NCBI GenBank assembly: GCA_009829735.1
Contig: CM020618.1
Location: forward strand, 13,250,568 to 13,314,567
Source of the DNA: Pyropia yezoensis
Lineage: Eukaryota; Rhodophyta; Bangiophyceae; Bangiales; Bangiaceae
DNA length: 64,000 bases
Direction of reading: 5' to 3'
The notes beneath the pieces are model-generated. The model was not told the DNA's origin. It ran no database searches and saw nothing but the letters and a program-made list of their open reading frames with translations. Positions 57,354 to 64,000 of this stretch are shown here, one piece after another (within the stretch, counting starts at the first letter, position 1; every line of letters starts with the position of its first letter). The position numbers were made by a program, and so were the translations under genes.

Positions 57354-57821
57354 TGTGGCAAAACCTCTTACACACACGGCACCCAAGTTGGGGCGGTGTA
57401 CAAGGGCTGCCTCCCGTGTCGGGGGAACCGGAAGAAGTGCAAGTCGCACACACTCTGTCCCTGTTGTGGGGCAAACCCCCCACTGACAAACAAGAGGATG
57501 GTGTGTGGTCCAACAGTTTCTTGGTCGGGACGGGGACGCGGGGCCAAGCCCCGCTGTCCCTCCCCTTATCCCCCCAGGGTCCCCTCAGAATCTCGCCACT
57601 CAGAATCTCCCACCCCAGCACCTGCCCACCGGGCCACACGAAAATTCAAGACGATAAATGCAGAAAACCCTCAAATCCAAGTTGGATTTACTACTAAGCT
57701 AACTATCCCAAACTTAGGGAATACGGACCCAAATGCAGGGGGAGGAACGGATCAGGCTAGTGGCCTGCCGCCCCTTGCATGGCACGTGTTGCCCCCCTAC
57801 CTGGGGGTCAATACTGCCACA
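57354..57821 (-). repeat. 5' LTR of the chromovirus
   Basis: A 468-bp direct repeat of 48445-48913, differing by a few changes. Ends TGTGGCA and TGCCACA. It is the transcription start side for gag-pol. Confidence 0.95.
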
Positions 57822-58527
57822 CTTTGTAGATGTTGCACGAGAGCTGCTCGGGCTCAGAGCAATACGGATTGGACTCGGCATCAACCGTATGGACAGAAAT
57901 GGTGGCCGCCCGGGACGCTCTGATTTAGTCCAGTGATGACACCAAGGTGACCCCTTCAGCCTTGTCCTTCAAGTTGTACGCCGCGGCGAGAAGTTAAGAG
58001 GTAATGTGGGTGAAGGCGCAGTCCAAGAAGGCGCTCCTCTTCTTTGCGACGCGCCGCTTAGCCAGGTGGCCTCCTTCCTAGAGCGTCGCCAGCTTTGAAA
58101 CCTCTTCCACCAGCAGGATCACGGGGGCATGGTGAGCGCCCCGACCGCCGCGACACTGCAGGAGAGATCGAGCTTCGAGTTCGATCTGCTGTCGAGTGCA
58201 GTGCCGAGCCTTCAGCTTCCTTTTGCCTGCGACCAAGACCTTCTGAAGCACCGAGCGGGCCGAGGGAGGGTTTGCAAGCTCCAAGAACACCAGCCGCAAC
58301 GCCGCAAGGTGCTTGAGTTTGAGCTTGCCCTTCTTGATGAGCTTTACTTCCAGGTTGGAGACCGATGCCACGAACGTCTTTGTCGGAGGACGACAACAGT
58401 TGTTGTGCGTCAGAACCTGGGCGGTGTTGGGAGCGATCAGCTGCAGGTTGAGGCAGGGCGCATTGAGCAGGCACCGATGGATGCTGCACCAGACAACATG
58501 TAAGTGACGCGCCCAGCTGATTGACAA
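57822..58527 (-). pseudogene. Unrecognised minus-strand reading frame, right piece
   Basis: The minus strand between 58527 and 58078 is an open frame of about 149 codons with mixed composition (LNLQLIAPNTAQVLTHNNCC, PTKTFVASVSNLEVKLIKKG, QQIELEARSLLQ). Close to the LTR edge another short protein-like stretch occurs (near 57900-57822). It is on the same strand as the pieces left of the chromovirus and may be the upstream part of the same interrupted gene, or a different one if the LTR pair is recombinant. Family unknown. Confidence 0.3.
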
Positions 58528-59134
58528 GGAAGCGAAAAAATAGTAAACCAGTCAACACACGGGCAAAATCGATGTAGCACACATTGGGTAGGGGAGGACG
58601 GCATGTCAGGTGGCTGCCCTAATTTGTAAAGCACCCACTCGCCAAGTCACGGTGCGCCGCAGCCGGGTCCGTCGGAGACAGGAGCACGCAAGCAGAGCTC
58701 ACTTGTGTCCGCCTGCCAATCTAGGCGAGGACGCAGGTACCTCGACCAAGATCGGCAAGTAGAGCTAATGAACTTGACAGTCCAGCCTGGCGGGTAGTGG
58801 TTCCGAAGGAGCACGATTCGCCACGCAAGTGCGCAGGCACTATCAAAGACGTGCTCAAACACGTGCAAAAACTTTTGACGATGGGGAAGGGAACGAAGCA
58901 GATCGAGGTAGAGGGCGGTGGGGTGCAGAAGCACGACGGTCGAGCGCAGTAGGGAAGAAGATGGAGGGGGGTGGTAGGACGGCGAAGATGGGAAAGTGGA
59001 CGGTTGTGAGGAGGACGGTCAAGGTGGGGGAGACGACAGGTGCAATGTGGGGGGGGAGGACGGTCGATGGGGGTTGCGATGGTCACATCACTGAAATTAA
59101 TTTTTTGAAAATGCCCTGGCTCCCCTTTAAGACT
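58528..59134. other. Unassigned region
   Basis: About 600 bp without a recognised gene. A G/A-rich stretch at 58900-59070 (repeats of GGACGGT and GTGGG) is the only notable feature. Confidence 0.35.
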
Positions 59135-59139
59135 TCAGT

Positions 59140-60240
59140 ACATGTGTGGCTTGCGACGATAGAATCCTCATTCTTTTTGAGCCCTCTAGAACCGAGACAT
59201 CCTGCATAAAAAACTGTGCATCCGAGGGTCGCCTGGACCGCCCCACGACCAGGGTTGATATATTTTGCGAAAGCATCCATCGTTAGTAAAAACATGCGAT
59301 AATTATTGAAAACATTTCTGATAGTTATCGCCCAGGAGCCACGTGTTAGGATGACAGCAATGAATTAACCACGTCGTGCCCAACACGAGCCGCCTGACGA
59401 GCTGCGGACACGGCTTTCGGAAAGGGCGTAGAGCCTAAATTGGGCCGCGTAGTACGCAGGCGGCGGAGAACGTGCCGCGTGGGGCGGCCGCACCCGCCGT
59501 GTACAGTACGCCGCGGAGGATGTGAAGTCCTAGTCGGCGTACAGTCTGTATTGGGTATTGTCTGACTGGATATTGTCACGTCCGTGACAATACTCTGTCA
59601 CGATCGATCGGCGATCATGGCCTTACAAAGGCCTCCTCACTGCAACAAACGTCGATCGTTGCCAAAAATAGCAATGGGGTGGGCAAGGTATACAGTTGTG
59701 TCAGCCATGCCATGGGCCGTGACATTGCCCAATACTGACTGTACGTAGCTCCTATCGTCCTCGTGGTGTGGATCTGGATCTTGGCTGGGCACGCTGCCGT
59801 ACTGTATCGCGGCTACGTACACATTTCCGAAGACGACAGGGTGCGGCACTGCCGCGTGATCAGGCGGTCCGGTCTGGTCTGATGGGCCTCCGAGCCGACA
59901 CGTGGTGGAACACGTGGACGTCTGACAATCATTATCGTTCCGGTTCTCCTGAACGTTATTCTTTTCTGATAATTTACTCGATATTTTTGACTCAATAACT
60001 ATCGCCTCTCAACCCTGCCCACGACCCGTCAACGCGCATGTGAGGCCTGTTCTAAAGTAGGCAATAGAGTCAAAAGATGCTTACACTGGAGAATGTTCTT
60101 TGGATTTTGTCCACTTAGAAAAAAAATCAGGTGCAACAGCTTCCTTTCGTCACGCCCGATCCAACCGTGTGTTTATCTCGAAAAGTGAACAGCCAGAAAA
60201 ATGAGGCTTCTAGCGTCGCAAGCCACATATCTAGGTGGCA
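59140..60240. mobile_element. Possible outer element flanking the hAT-like copy
   Basis: About 40 bp at 59142-59183 (ATGTGTGGCTTGCGACGATA start) recur in inverted form near 60189-60230 (reverse reading ATATGTGGCTTGCGACGCTA). The two arms flank the hAT-like copy at 59250-60017. They may be the ends of an older transposon into which the hAT-like element jumped. Exact ends and a target duplication were not found. Confidence 0.4.
59250..60017. mobile_element. Non-autonomous hAT-like transposon, copy 2
   Basis: The element is 768 bp, in inverted orientation to the copy at 18161-18880. Its ends read CAGGGTTGATATATT and, in reverse, CAGGGTTGAGAGGCG. It has a perfect 8-bp target duplication, CCCACGAC (59242-59249 and 60018-60025). 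Shared blocks with copy 1 include AACGATGGATGCTTTC near one end and the CACGTG-rich and GAGTAAATTAT blocks near the other. No transposase is encoded. Confidence 0.88.
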
Positions 60241-60458
60241 GCGGTTCGTGTGCGGGAAGAATTTCGCATGGCCTGGCGCCGGATCCCACATCACCACTGT
60301 CAGCCATGCTTCCGGCCTGGTGTAGATGTCAGACCTCTCGGGCTTCGTCCATTCCAAGTGTCTGCGCTGGCTCTGTTTCGCGTGGCGACTGCCCGTGCTC
60401 TCTTGGCTTCCCCTCCCCCATCATCCTCTGCTCTTCCCTTGCCCTGTTATCCTCTGCA
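60240..60458 (+). promoter_or_regulatory. Leader of the p24 gene
   Basis: From about 60395 to the start codon the plus strand is strongly pyrimidine-rich (CTTCCCCTCCCCC, CTGCTCTTCCCTTG). The frame is open upstream of the chosen start, but that part does not read like a p24 protein. Confidence 0.4.
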
Positions 60459-61208
60459 ATGTCCGCGACCCCCGGCCGTGTGCCGTGGCGGTGGCGGTTG
60501 CCGTCTCTTGTCCTTGCCGCGGCGGTGGCAGCCGCTGCTGCAGTCACTGTCGTCCCCCCTTCTGTTGCAGCCATCCAGTTTGACGTATTCTTTGAAGGCC
60601 AGCGGTGCATCACAGAGGAGCTGGCCCCTTATTCCACTGTCAATGGCCTCGTGCACGTTGCCGACGGCCCGTCAGCGATGAAAGTCGACGTGTTTGTGTC
60701 TGACGCCCGCGGTAAGGTGGTCTACCACAAGGCTGGTGCCATGCACGAGGCGTTTTCGTTCAAGACGGGTCGGCCGCCGCCGTCGCCGTACGGCGGCCAT
60801 GAAGACCCACATGCACCAACGCCCTACCGGGTGTGCGTGCACCACGCGCCAGGCCCGGACGACTTGGCCAGCGGCTACCGTCGAGGCGGCAGTGGCACGC
60901 CTCCATCGCGGCGCGTCACGGTGTCGCTGACGCAGGGGCTAACGCCGGTGGAACGTGAGGGCTTGGCCAAGCGCGGTCATGTGGACACCCATGTGGAGCG
61001 CGTGCGGGAGCTCGAGTACCAGCTGCAGGCGGTCATTGGGGGAATTGACGATATGAAAGCAGTGGAGGCAGACGTGCTGCGCAAGAACGACGACACCAAC
61101 CTGCGGGTGCTGTGGTACTCGGTCGCGGCTTGTGGGGTGATGATTGGGGCCGGGGCGTACCAAGTCTTCTACATGAAGACGTTCTTCAAGCGAGCCAAGC
61201 TGATTTGA
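60459..61208 (+). CDS. p24/TMED (emp24/GOLD) cargo receptor
   Basis: The protein has 249 residues, from the ATG at 60459. A signal peptide is clear (about 1-38, hydrophobic Ala/Val core, ending PPSVAA before IQFDV). A GOLD domain follows (FEGQRCITEELAPYS; YRVCVHH), with Cys50 and Cys126 placed to form the family disulfide. Residues about 165-215 form a coiled coil (VERVRELEYQLQAV, MKAVEADVLRKNDDTN). One membrane helix (LWYSVAACGVMIGAGAYQVF) and a short cytosolic tail FFKRAKLI end the protein. The FF pair binds COPII coats and the basic residues near the end resemble a COPI retrieval signal. p24 proteins cycle between ER and Golgi and sort secretory cargo, including GPI-anchored proteins. The tail is of the delta/alpha type. 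Confidence 0.95.
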   Translation: MSATPGRVPWRWRLPSLVLAAAVAAAAAVTVVPPSVAAIQFDVFFEGQRCITEELAPYSTVNGLVHVADGPSAMKVDVFVSDARGKVVYHKAGAMHEAFSFKTGRPPPSPYGGHEDPHAPTPYRVCVHHAPGPDDLASGYRRGGSGTPPSRRVTVSLTQGLTPVEREGLAKRGHVDTHVERVRELEYQLQAVIGGIDDMKAVEADVLRKNDDTNLRVLWYSVAACGVMIGAGAYQVFYMKTFFKRAKLI

Positions 61209-61915
61209 CGTGGACTCAGGATGGGGTGAGGAAGGGATTGGAGGTCTGGACTGGGGACGGGAGTATGGGAGGTAAGGTGCACGATGTTTGAGAGGGCTTG
61301 CAGAGGCGTGTGGCCAGGGGAAGGCGCCGTGCGAACGAAAACACATGGGTGGGGTACTTGCGGGCAGCGCTTGGGGACGAGTTTGCAGGCGGTACAGGAC
61401 GTGGACGGACGCGACGCGACAGCGTCGGAGAGGGGGGCTTCGCCGCTGAGGGAGGTAGGGGACGGGAAGGCCGCACCACGCTCCATGGAAATGGGGAAGA
61501 GAGAGAGGGAGAGAGGGAGAAATGTGGCAGGAGCAAGGTGGTGGGGGCGCGTCGACTGCGATGGCCACCTACCTCGGCCATACATGCATGGCATTGACAC
61601 TGCACATACATACGCCTTGCCTTATGCACGTCGCAGCAGTCGGAGGGCAGATCACACAATCAACGCCCCCGTTTGGCCGCCCGTACAGGTACCTGCTGCC
61701 AATGCATCCGTTGGGCCCCCCGTAGAGGTACATACTTGCTCGTTAGCACATGCTCCGTTCAGTGCACGCTTGCCCTAGAGTTTGCTTGATGAGCAAGGGA
61801 ACGACACTGGTCACCCACTATGCTATTGCGAGAATGGCTTGATTGTGCACACGCTGGCGGGGGCGGCGGTGTCGTTGGTACGGGCAACACTGTCTCGTTC
61901 TCAATCGGCCGACTC
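61209..61915. other. 3' flank of p24 and intergenic DNA
   Basis: About 700 bp of lower GC. A GAGAGAGGGAGAGAGGG purine tract lies at 61499-61517 and a CATACATGCATGG / GCACATACATACG stretch near 61580-61610. No gene was recognised. Confidence 0.4.
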
Positions 61916-61917
61916 TA

Positions 61918-62368
61918 TTGCAGTTCTCCCAATTTTGTCCCATGTGGACAAGAGCAAGAGCAAACTGTGTTTGACCAATGATATGACTCAGATGCTGCCT
62001 CTCTGGCCAATGACTGCTCTGCATGAGGGTTCGTTGTTGTACGAACAGTGGGATCGGGGGTTCTCTCTGGATTTCTGATCACTTTGAGGGCAGAACAAGC
62101 ACCGGTCGAGCGCTTCGGACTGTTCTTGACAGAGATGACCTGAGATAAAGGGCCAACCGGCGAGATCCGATGAAAAAACAAGAGTATGTTGACCAACCAG
62201 CGTTCGTTGCGAGAGCAGTTGTGGCCATAGCCAATCATCAGGTTCTTCCGACAAACGTGTTGCAGCACGCCATTGGTCAGCCCTCTGCTGCGAGCATGCG
62301 ATTGGCCCTTGCTCTTGTACACTTGCTCTTGCTCTTGTCCACATGGGACAAAATTCGGAAAACTGCAA
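61918..62368. mobile_element. MITE with 46-bp inverted ends, TA-flanked
   Basis: The left end (61918-61963, TTGCAGTTCTCCCAATTTTG start) and the right end (62323-62368) are inverted copies with two mismatches over about 46 bp. TA stands on both sides (61916-61917 and 62369-62370). The ends include GAGCAAGAGCAA. The interior is about 360 bp and non-coding. Length and TA target fit a mariner-like non-autonomous element. Confidence 0.8.
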
Positions 62369-62370
62369 TA

Positions 62371-62899
62371 TCTCGCTGCTTCTCCCGACTCGCAAGTACC
62401 CTGCACAGACGTCCCACGGTCACCGTCGAGTCAAAGCGGATTGGTCCTGACTGAGAAGTTGTAATATGTCAGTCGACACCTGTCACTGTAGAAGTATTTG
62501 CATGAGGATTGTACATTGTGTCGCTCCGTAATGCAATTACTTTCTTGACGAAACGTTTCGTAATGTCGTCGTTCGGTGGTCCGGCGAATGAAGCACATCG
62601 TCGCGGGCAGAGCGTCAGTACCTGGACCGTTCGCTCCCGCATCACCCCCGCCAACATCACCTCTTCCCCCACGCCCAAGCAAGCCCTGTTGAAGTGGTCT
62701 GCTCGTACCCCCCCTGGTCGCGATGGTACGATTGTGATGTCCGCGTTCTTTTCGCATTTTTGAATGCTCTGGCTTTTGAACTCAGCTGCGACCCCTCACT
62801 GCTTTGTAGCAGGGGCGTCTGTGCTCGAGCGCTGTGTCAGTTTGCAGGGGATATGCTGTAGGGGATGAATTGCTGCTAGGGATGGGCACGCGTCCTTCT
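62371..62899. other. Intergenic region upstream of RPS28
   Basis: No gene was recognised. A short plus-strand frame at 62509-62763 shows no convincing match. The RPS28 promoter should lie at the right end of this stretch. Confidence 0.35.
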
Positions 62900-63224
62900 A
62901 TGGTGTATTCTGCTTTGCTCTCTGTGAGCAGTGTGGTACGGCGCGTGCTGACCAATTGGCTGTCCCTCTTGATGGTGCTCCACGTTTGTTTCTGATTGCT
63001 TATCTCGCTGGATATCTCGATCACGACAGGAGCAACCCGTCAAGCTGGGAAAGGTTGCCATGATCCTCGGCCGCACCGGTAGCCGTGGTGGTATTACCCA
63101 GGTGCGGATTGATTTTCTTGACGACCAGAACCGTTCTATCATCCGCAACGTCAAGGGCCCCGTCCGCGTTGGCGACATCCTGACACTCCTCGAGTCCGAG
63201 CGCGAAGCCCGGCGTCTGCGTTGA
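62900..63224 (+). CDS. RPS28: 40S ribosomal protein S28 (eS28)
   Basis: The exon at 63030-63224 encodes 64 residues, [20 protein letters not shown] onward to the end [10 protein letters not shown], with [18 protein letters not shown] in between. This is the nearly invariant eS28 sequence of the small ribosomal subunit, which lies near the mRNA exit channel. The exon has no start codon of its own and follows a splice acceptor (CACGACAG at 63022-63029). The first exon is therefore likely just the start codon: ATG at 62900-62902 followed by GTGTAT (127-bp intron), or ATG at 62972-62974 followed by GTGCTC (55-bp intron). I prefer the first, on intron length alone. An intron right at the start is common in ribosomal protein genes. 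Confidence 0.93.
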
Positions 63225-63887
63225 GAGGCGCTCTGATCGCGCCTGCTGGCGGTGTGTGGTGGTGAAAGGACGTGTCCTTATCGCGTCCCTCCTCCCACCC
63301 CTGCTTGTCGACATTGTCCAGTTCGCGCGGAGGCGGCAGCTGGCTGCGGTGACCTAGGGCTGGTACGTGGTCGTGCTAGCACCCCTTCTCGCATAAGGCT
63401 GTTGATTGGGGTTGTGTAGGCGGCGCCTGCGGGTGTGGGGCTTGCGTCTCTGATGGGTGTGGATTGTGGTATATTGGATGGACGGTGGGGCTGAATGGAG
63501 GGAAAAATACGTCTGCTTCTCTTGTATAGCGCACAACGTTGTGCTTCAAGGGCGAGTTGACGCTCTGGAAGGATCGGTGCACGTCGCGTACATGGGGCGA
63601 CACGCGGACAGGAGTTCATCGCTGCCGGTCGCAACGCTCGTCCGAGGATGAGGAAGGTGTCCACCTGCATCTCTGGCTCGGTGATTGCCAGTTGCTCCAA
63701 CGATGTGGGCCGCACTACCAGGCGCGCGGCGCGGTGTCATGCACCTGGCCGAGAGGCAACTCGCCAGGTCTTCAAATGCACACAAACGAACGTACACTGC
63801 ATGTGCCAAGGCGACAATGCACAAAAAATAGAGCATCATCCCCCAGCGCACAGGGGCGCATGCCAGGCCAGCTCAGCGACCTTCGGC
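63225..63887. other. Intergenic region
   Basis: About 660 bp between RPS28 and the minus-strand gene at the edge. No gene, RNA or repeat was recognised; it presumably holds both 3' untranslated regions. Confidence 0.35.
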
Positions 63888-64000
63888 CTACTTGTCCGCC
63901 GCACCACCCTCGGAGTCCCCCTCCGTTGCCGCTCCCTCTTTCACCGCCACTGCAGCTTGGACATCTTCTGCCTTCGCCTCCTCTACATTGACCTTCCCAG
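63888..64000 (-). CDS. C-terminal fragment of a minus-strand gene (cut by window edge)
   Basis: The minus strand from 64000 reads GKVNVEEAKAEDVQAAVAVK and continues Glu/Gly/Ala-rich to GGAADK and a TAG at 63888-63890. The acidic Ala/Glu tail has regular codon use and looks like the end of a real protein, but 36 residues are too few to name it. The plus-strand reading is Pro/Leu/Ser-rich and less protein-like. Confidence 0.5.
   Translation of the reverse strand, partial: GKVNVEEAKAEDVQAAVAVKEGAATEGDSEGGAADK

Larger units (their letters stand above)
48445..57821 (-). mobile_element. Ty3/gypsy chromovirus, nearly whole, 9.4 kb
   Basis: The element is bounded by two 468-469-bp LTRs with TGTGGCA...TGCCACA ends. 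On the minus (coding) strand the order is LTR, primer-binding site, gag, pol (protease, reverse transcriptase, RNase H, integrase, chromodomain), polypurine tract, LTR. RT before integrase plus a chromodomain makes it a Ty3/gypsy chromovirus. The LTRs differ by only a few changes (under about 1%), so it is young. It looks nearly whole, with about one break in pol. An extra 647-codon ORF lies between integrase and the 3' LTR on the opposite strand. The bases flanking the two LTRs (CCCCC and CTTTG) do not form a duplication, which suggests recombination between elements after insertion. Confidence 0.95.

Noticed and set aside
45589-58000. Cys-rich peptide CRGNRKKCKSHTLCPCCG seen four times as a gene family
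   Set aside because: It is a translation of the LTR itself, present in each LTR copy, and has no support as a protein.
62509-62763. 84-codon ORF faintly like a calponin-homology fragment (KQALLKWSARTPPG)
   Set aside because: The resemblance covers about a dozen residues and lacks the rest of the domain.

Overview
The window looks like nuclear DNA of a very GC-rich, intron-poor photosynthetic eukaryote. The genes are eukaryotic: p24/TMED, CLPTM1, PP6 regulatory subunit, RPS28, an RBR-type ubiquitin ligase and a LYR-motif factor. Two more proteins carry plastid-type leaders. Long C and G homopolymers, few introns and a chromodomain Ty3 element fit a bangiophyte red alga (Porphyra/Pyropia type), but that assignment is inference.

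Layout. 1-17189: a head-to-tail satellite array of about 11.3 near-identical 1525-bp units, cut by the left edge; each unit holds a 61-nt hairpin and no credible gene. 17190-19243: unique DNA with a 119-bp TA-flanked MITE and a 720-bp hAT-like non-autonomous transposon. 19244-31056: a compact gene cluster holding a plastid alpha/beta hydrolase (+), a QueF nitrile reductase (-), CLPTM1 (+), an RBR-type RING/IBR protein (+), an LYRM7/Mzm1-like factor (+) and a Vma22/CCDC115-like protein (-). 31057-34548: a long disordered minus-strand ORF. 34549-38499: homopolymer-rich DNA without a convincing gene. 38500-42901: a SAPS-domain PP6 regulatory subunit with one intron.

42902-60240 is transposon-rich: an inverted-repeat element, two lone LTR copies of one family, and a nearly whole 9.4-kb Ty3/gypsy chromovirus (48445-57821) with an intact 647-codon ORF antisense to gag-pol. 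Pieces of an unrecognised minus-strand reading frame lie on both sides of these insertions. A second copy of the hAT-like element, in inverted orientation and with a perfect 8-bp target duplication, lies at 59250-60017. 60459-64000 returns to genes: p24/TMED, RPS28 and the 3' end of a minus-strand gene, with another MITE between them.

The genes do not form one pathway; they are ordinary housekeeping neighbours (ER/Golgi traffic, mitochondrial complex III, V-ATPase assembly, phosphatase regulation, ribosome) plus two plastid-type enzymes. The two strongest candidates for something undescribed are the nuclear QueF with a leader peptide, and a family of short hairpins in the LTR element whose stems vary while the five-base loop (NASTT type) is kept. 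The latter run through gag-pol, the antisense ORF and the LTRs.
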